Origin: Deinococcus roseus
Lineage (GTDB): Bacteria > Deinococcota > Deinococci > Deinococcales > Deinococcaceae
Assembly: GCF_014646895.1 (NCBI RefSeq)
Contig: NZ_BMOD01000055.1
Span: 1 to 8,490, forward strand
DNA length: 8,490 nt
Direction: 5' to 3'
The position numbers were made by a program, and so were the translations under genes. The notes under the pieces are model-generated. The model was not told the origin of the DNA. It searched no databases and saw only the letters and a list, made by a program, of their open reading frames with translations. The first letter of the stretch is position 1. Every line of letters begins with the position of its first letter. Positions 5,200-8,490 of this stretch are shown here, one piece after another.

Positions 5200-7323
5200 T
5201 TATTTCTTCAGGAAAACGTTCATGGCTGTAGAAGTGGTTGCTGCCACATCCAGCTTGCCATCTCCGTTCAGGTCTGCCACGGCCACGCCACGGGTGTTGC
5301 CCCCGAGGTCATGGAAGGTGCCCGTCCCAAAGGTGCCGTTGCCGTTCCCCAGGTAGAAGGTGAACCCTCCGTTGGGTGAAATGGTGGGGTTGGCCGCCAC
5401 CAGATCCAGGTTGCCGTCTCCGTTGATGTCTGCCAGGGTCATCTGGTTGTGTGGATAATTGGGGGTGCTGGTGGTGGTTCCTGTGTTCAGGGTACCGGTT
5501 CCGGTGCCCAGGTACACGGTGTAACTGTTGGTCTGGATGCTGCCCACCACCACGTCCAGGTTGCCGTCCTTGTTCAGGTCGCCCATGGCCACGCCACGCA
5601 CATTGTCTGGTGCAGTGTATTCCACAGCCGTGTTGAAGCCCACGGTGCCGTCTGCTTTGTTGAGGTACACCTCCAGTTTGTGGTACGTGCCCGTGGTGGC
5701 CACCAGGTCCTGGTATCCATCATTGTTGAGGTCTCCGATGCCGATGTTGCTGGCATTGGAAGAAGAATTGATGAACAGGTCCTGGCGGTTGCTGAAAGTG
5801 CCGTTGCCATTGCCCTGCCAGACGGTGACGTACTGGTTGGATCCAGCAGCAAGGTCAAGGTTGCCATCGTTGTTGAAGTCACCGAAGTTTACCCCAATGG
5901 TGCTGCTGGCAAAGGCTCCGGTGGCCGTGGTGACGGAGGTGCCTGCACTGTAATTTCCAGAGCCATCGTTGATGAAAATGGAGAGGGTGCAGGGACCGCA
6001 GTTGTTGTTGCTGCCGGTGGCGATGTCCAGGTCTCCATCGTTGTCGATGTCTCCCAGTTCCACGCCCTGCGGAATGTTGGTGGCTGCAATGTCGGTGCGG
6101 GCAGCGAAAGTGCCGTTGCCGTTGTTTTTGTGCACGCTGACAAAGTTGCCGCTGTGCCCCAGCACGGCGTCCACATCTCCGTCTCCATCCACGTCTCCGA
6201 AGCGGATTTGCTGGGCACTGTTGGCTTCAGTGTAAGCCACGGAGGTGTTGTAGCCTGCTGCGCCCTGGGCTGCCCCTGCCACTTTGAAGCGGCGGGTGCT
6301 GCTGTTCAGGGTGCTGGACCCCACCACGGTGACTTCCACCACTTCACCTGGTTTGAATTCTGCGCCCGAAGAGGGGGTGTAGATCCACTGGTTTCCACTC
6401 TGGCTGAAGGTCCCTGCATTTGTGGCGTTTTTGCTGGTCAGGCGTTTGCCAGTCTGGAAGGCATGAATCACCAGCTGATTCTGGGGGGTGCCGCCGGACA
6501 GGGCCGGGATCACATCGTCGCAGTACCCAAGGGTGGCAGTGACTGCACTGGTTTTGGCGGCCAGAGCAGAAATGGTGGGGCTGAAAGTGGTGACTTTGTT
6601 GATGCTGTTCACCAGATACAGGGGGGAGACTGCCGAAGAAACCGCGAGTTTGCAGAGGATGCGTTTGGTGCCGCTGTAGGTGCTGCCAGGAAAGACGTTG
6701 ACCCGACTGGCTCCTGCTGCGGTGACTCTGGCGGCCAGACCACTGTTGCCCAGGGCCTGTTCTTCCAGAGATTCACTCACCTGGGTGGTGTCGTCTTCAG
6801 TGACCAGAATGGCCATGGTGAAGGAAGTGGGGGTGTTGGAGAGGGGGGTTTGCAGAGGCACTTTCACTGAGACGGTGACCGTACCCTGATAATCGTTCAC
6901 AGCAGGGTTGGCAGGAAGGGTGCGACCTCCGCCCACTTTGTCCACCACAAAACCGTAGGGGAAGGCATTGACCAGACCCGGAGTTCCGGCCAGGGGCGCA
7001 ATCTCACTGCTGGAAAAAGCCTGAAAGCTCTGTTGCCCACTGGCCAGTGAAGGTCCAGCAGCAAGGGTGCCCGTGGGCAGAATCTGACTGGCCAGGCTGC
7101 TGGAAGCTGCGGTGCCATCGGCCTTTTTGATGTCCCGGATGGCTGTATTGCTGAGGGTGCTGGCAGTTTCTCCGGCCAGCAAAGTGAGGTTGGTTTTGGC
7201 AGTGTTGCTGGCCACCCCTGCACTGGTGGCGTTTCTCACCTGATAGCGGGTGGAAATGTAGCGGTAGCCGTTGTAGTCCACATAGTGCAGGATCACAAGT
7301 GAGATTGTGAAGATGTCCGTCAT
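5200..7323 (-). CDS. FG-GAP/VCBS-repeat beta-propeller protein, 5' end lost at an IS junction
   Basis: The open frame has 707 codons. Residues ~374-705 hold seven repeats of about 51 residues, each with a calcium-loop motif such as GDVDGDGDVD (from D377) or ADLNGDGKLD (D684), as in integrin-alpha-like beta-propellers. An Ig-like segment precedes them ('FKPGEVVEVTVVG', about 330). The N-terminal part (from 'GYRYISTRYQVRN') resembles the start of mature exported Deinococcus proteins. The family is usually secreted or surface-bound and binds ligands or glycans, but this protein's role is unknown. The start looks artificial: there is no signal peptide, no Shine-Dalgarno before the ATG at 7323 (the upstream bases are TGACAG), and the first ~13 codons fall in the left end of an IS630-family element. 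The original 5' part was probably separated by the insertion, leaving a likely non-functional or mislocalised remnant. The frame itself is intact to its TAA. Confidence 0.8.
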   Translation of the reverse strand: MTDIFTISLVILHYVDYNGYRYISTRYQVRNATSAGVASNTAKTNLTLLAGETASTLSNTAIRDIKKADGTAASSSLASQILPTGTLAAGPSLASGQQSFQAFSSSEIAPLAGTPGLVNAFPYGFVVDKVGGGRTLPANPAVNDYQGTVTVSVKVPLQTPLSNTPTSFTMAILVTEDDTTQVSESLEEQALGNSGLAARVTAAGASRVNVFPGSTYSGTKRILCKLAVSSAVSPLYLVNSINKVTTFSPTISALAAKTSAVTATLGYCDDVIPALSGGTPQNQLVIHAFQTGKRLTSKNATNAGTFSQSGNQWIYTPSSGAEFKPGEVVEVTVVGSSTLNSSTRRFKVAGAAQGAAGYNTSVAYTEANSAQQIRFGDVDGDGDVDAVLGHSGNFVSVHKNNGNGTFAARTDIAATNIPQGVELGDIDNDGDLDIATGSNNNCGPCTLSIFINDGSGNYSAGTSVTTATGAFASSTIGVNFGDFNNDGNLDLAAGSNQYVTVWQGNGNGTFSNRQDLFINSSSNASNIGIGDLNNDGYQDLVATTGTYHKLEVYLNKADGTVGFNTAVEYTAPDNVRGVAMGDLNKDGNLDVVVGSIQTNSYTVYLGTGTGTLNTGTTTSTPNYPHNQMTLADINGDGNLDLVAANPTISPNGGFTFYLGNGNGTFGTGTFHDLGGNTRGVAVADLNGDGKLDVAATTSTAMNVFLKK
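5203..6204 (-). repeat. seven imperfect ~153-bp repeats encoding FG-GAP/VCBS units
   Basis: The motif [GA]-D-x-[DN]-x-D-G-x-x-D appears seven times: GDVDGDGDVD, GDIDNDGDLD, GDFNNDGNLD, GDLNNDGYQD, GDLNKDGNLD, ADINGDGNLD and ADLNGDGKLD. The first and last are 307 residues apart, an average period of about 51 residues. Seven units is the number needed for a closed seven-bladed beta-propeller. The repeats are diverged at DNA level and are protein repeats, not recent DNA duplications. Confidence 0.85.
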
Positions 7324-7338
7324 CTGTCAAAGTGAGCT

Positions 7339-7857
7339 ATGGGCAGCAAAGTCAAAGTCCGACCCCTCAGCGAAACAGAAGTCCAGCACATCCAGGATCA
7401 GCTCAAATCCAAAGACGCCTTCACGGTGAGGCGCAGCCAGATTCTGCTGGCCAGCCATGAGGGTCAGGTGGTCTCCCAGATTGCCAGATCCCTGAGAATC
7501 GCCACCCAAACAGTACGCAACACTTTTAGAGCTTTTGAAGCAGATGGTTTAGCAAGCCTCCATGAAAAATCCCACCGACCCCACACCATGCTGCCTCATA
7601 TTGATCAAGCGGCATTACAACGCCTACATGCTCTACTGCAACAAAAACCCCGAGACTATGGCGTACAAAACGATCACTGGACGCTGGAAACGTTAGCTCA
7701 GGTCAGCTTCCAGCAAGGCATCACCCAGGAGAAAATGAGCTACGAAAGCATGCGTCGCGCGCTAAAACGCCTGGAAGTGACCTGGAAAAAGGCCACCTCC
7801 TGGATCACCTCGAATGACCCCAACTACACCGTGAAAAAAATCAACGAGCACGGCTAA
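7339..7857 (+). CDS. IS630-family transposase, N-terminal reading frame (OrfA)
   Basis: This 172-residue frame carries the DNA-binding half of an IS630-type transposase. A helix-turn-helix appears at about residues 46-66 ('QIARSLRIATQTVRNTFRAF'), followed by 'DGLASLHEKSHRP', the family's linker wording, and a second helical region ending in 'SYESMRRALKRLEVTWKKATSW'. The frame ends at TAA shortly after an A7 run at 7834-7840. The sequence continues in the -1 frame as the catalytic half, so the full transposase needs a -1 shift. The ATG at 7339 has only a weak GAG before it. The N-terminal half alone would bind the IS ends without catalysis and may act as an inhibitor, as for other split transposases. 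Confidence 0.85.
   Translation: MGSKVKVRPLSETEVQHIQDQLKSKDAFTVRRSQILLASHEGQVVSQIARSLRIATQTVRNTFRAFEADGLASLHEKSHRPHTMLPHIDQAALQRLHALLQQKPRDYGVQNDHWTLETLAQVSFQQGITQEKMSYESMRRALKRLEVTWKKATSWITSNDPNYTVKKINEHG
7834..7840 (+). promoter_or_regulatory. A7 slippery run, probable -1 frameshift site of the transposase
   Basis: In frame 0 the codons read GTG AAA AAA ATC. Stepping back one base after the second AAA gives AAT CAA CGA, leading straight into the DDE half of the transposase. The run is compatible with ribosomal -1 slippage at tandem lysine codons, or with polymerase slippage adding one A. A simple inactivating indel is the alternative. No clear stimulatory hairpin was identified just downstream. 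Confidence 0.6.
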
Positions 7858-8489
7858 TTCAACTTGCCCTCAAGCAGTCTGACTGGGTGCTGGGTTTTCA
7901 GGATGAGGTGTGGTGGAGTCGCTTCGCTCAGCCCAAAAGAGCCCTGTGGACCGATCAGAACCGTCCACAGACCGAAAAACCCCAGTGGCAGAGTGGAGAT
8001 GAGGACCCCAAAGCTCTGGCGTGTTATGCCCTGTTGAGGCAGGACACAGGGGAAATGCTGTTGCGTTTCGTGAAAGGCAGACCGGTCAGTGCTGTGACCT
8101 GTGACTTTCTACAGTGGATCACTGAGGAACTGGGCAAGCAGGGCAAAAAGGCTTTGCTGCTCATCTGGGACAATGCCAGTTGGCACATCAGCAAGCAGGT
8201 CACCTCCTGGATCAAGCAGCACAACCGAAAGGCCAAAGCAACAGGTGGGGTGCGGATCTTGAGTTGTCTATTGCCGAAGAGAAGCCCCTGGCTGAATCCC
8301 ATTGAACCGAAATGGCTGCATGGGAAACGGGCGGTGATGCCTGCTCAGGGCTTACTTTCTGCTGAAGACTTGGAGTCTCGGGTCTGCGCTTACTACGGGT
8401 GTCCGAAGTTAAGTATCTCCCACATAAAAAATGGTAATTGCTCAGCATATAAGAGAGTTCCCATGCTGAGCAGTTACAAATATCTTACA
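7842..8489 (+). CDS. IS630-family transposase, DDE catalytic frame (OrfB, open at right edge)
   Basis: Read in the -1 frame after the A7 run, this stretch encodes the IS630 DDE catalytic core. The first Asp is in 'GFQDEVWWSRF' (codon 7902-7904), the second in 'LLLIWDNASWH' (8169-8171), and the Glu in 'PWLNPIEPKW' (8304-8306). All three are intact. No convincing independent start codon was found, which fits expression only as a frameshift fusion with OrfA. The core ends near 'ESRVCAYYGCPKL' (about 8411), where family members normally stop within a few residues. Here the frame stays open to the edge through 'SISHIKNGNCSAYKR', which overlaps a long DNA hairpin and does not look like transposase. 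The last ~25 codons may therefore come from another element inserted at the 3' end. Confidence 0.8.
8434..8477 (-). terminator. long hairpin followed by a T6 run on the minus strand (terminator or element end)
   Basis: A 15-bp stem (8434-8448 with 8463-8477; core TGCTCAGCAT) contains one G-T pair and a 14-nt loop. On the minus strand it is followed almost at once by TTTTTT (8431-8426), the form of an intrinsic terminator for a leftward gene beyond the window. Because it sits where the transposase loses family similarity, it may instead be the subterminal hairpin of a second mobile element. The sequence alone does not decide. Confidence 0.5.
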
Positions 8490-8490
8490 C

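Larger units (their letters stand above)
7285..8490 (+). mobile_element. IS630-family insertion sequence (right end not seen)
   Basis: An IS630-type transposase gene runs rightwards and its left flank interrupts the FG-GAP gene. IS630/Tc1-mariner elements insert at TA. The TA at 7283-7284 is the preferred left junction, placing the left end at GTGCAGGATCACAAGTGAGA. The TA at 7274-7275 is an alternative. No inverted copy of this end occurs before the window edge, so the right end lies outside or has been lost. The exact boundary is inferred, because the terminal inverted repeats could not be paired. Confidence 0.7.

Noticed and set aside
5203..6204. Regularly spaced DNA repeats as a possible CRISPR array
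   Set aside because: The period is about 153 bp, the repeats are diverged, and the whole stretch codes in one frame for FG-GAP units.
5449..6870. A 473-codon open frame on the plus strand opposite the FG-GAP gene
   Set aside because: It is a mirror of the repeat-rich minus-strand gene. The translation is Val/Gly/Ala-biased low-complexity sequence, has no ribosome-binding site, and the minus-strand frame has recognisable calcium-loop repeats.
5091..8471. Shared 10-mer CATGCTGAGC at 5091-5100 and 8462-8471 as paired element ends
   Set aside because: The identity does not extend beyond the 10-mer, the copy at 5091 has no matching long hairpin, and a single 10-mer match is weak evidence.

Overview
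The window looks like a piece of a moderately GC-rich bacterial chromosome. A Deinococcus-type organism is the best guess. This rests on the overall look of the FG-GAP protein, which has a 'YRYxxxRYQVRN'-like N-terminal block I associate with Deinococcus surface proteins, and on the secreted alpha-glucan enzymes. It is an inference from memory and no search was run.

Layout. (1) Bases 1-606, minus strand: the N-terminal 202 codons of a GH13 alpha-amylase-family lipoprotein that runs off the left edge. (2) Bases 607-1153: a divergent intergenic region. It holds a strong sigma-70-type promoter facing right (TTGACA-N17-GATAAT, 991-1019) and two copies of a LacI-type operator. One is a perfect 16-bp palindrome just before the regulator gene (1127-1142) and the other a near-perfect copy just after the predicted transcription start (1031-1046). 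(3) Bases 1154-2155: a LacI/GalR-family regulator. (4) Bases 2173-4932, 17 nt further on and with a good Shine-Dalgarno sequence: a 919-residue secreted GH13 enzyme with two tandem copies of an N-terminal module, ended by a 15-bp-stem terminator (4950-4995). Regulator, enzyme and divergent amylase form a compact alpha-glucan (starch or maltodextrin) unit. The regulator probably represses its own operon until a glucan-derived sugar is present. Control of the divergent amylase by the same regulator is possible but not shown, because no operator copy was found near its start.

(5) Bases 5143-5176: an intrinsic terminator facing left, serving the minus-strand FG-GAP gene at 5200-7323. That gene encodes a protein with seven calcium-loop beta-propeller repeats. 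It appears to have lost its true 5' end, including any signal peptide, because an IS630-family element sits against it. The first ~13 codons of the present ORF appear to be IS sequence and no ribosome-binding site precedes them. (6) From about 7285 to the right edge: the IS630-family element. Its transposase is split into two frames at an A7 run (7834-7840), as expected for -1 frameshifting. All three DDE residues can be placed in the second frame. The second frame stays open to the window edge, and its last ~25 codons run through a long hairpin (8434-8477) that does not look like transposase sequence, so the 3' end of the IS may be interrupted by another element.

No CRISPR array, tRNA, rRNA, or defence or biosynthetic system was seen. 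The most useful non-routine observations are the two-operator architecture, the precisely periodic duplicated module in the glucan hydrolase, and the IS/FG-GAP junction.
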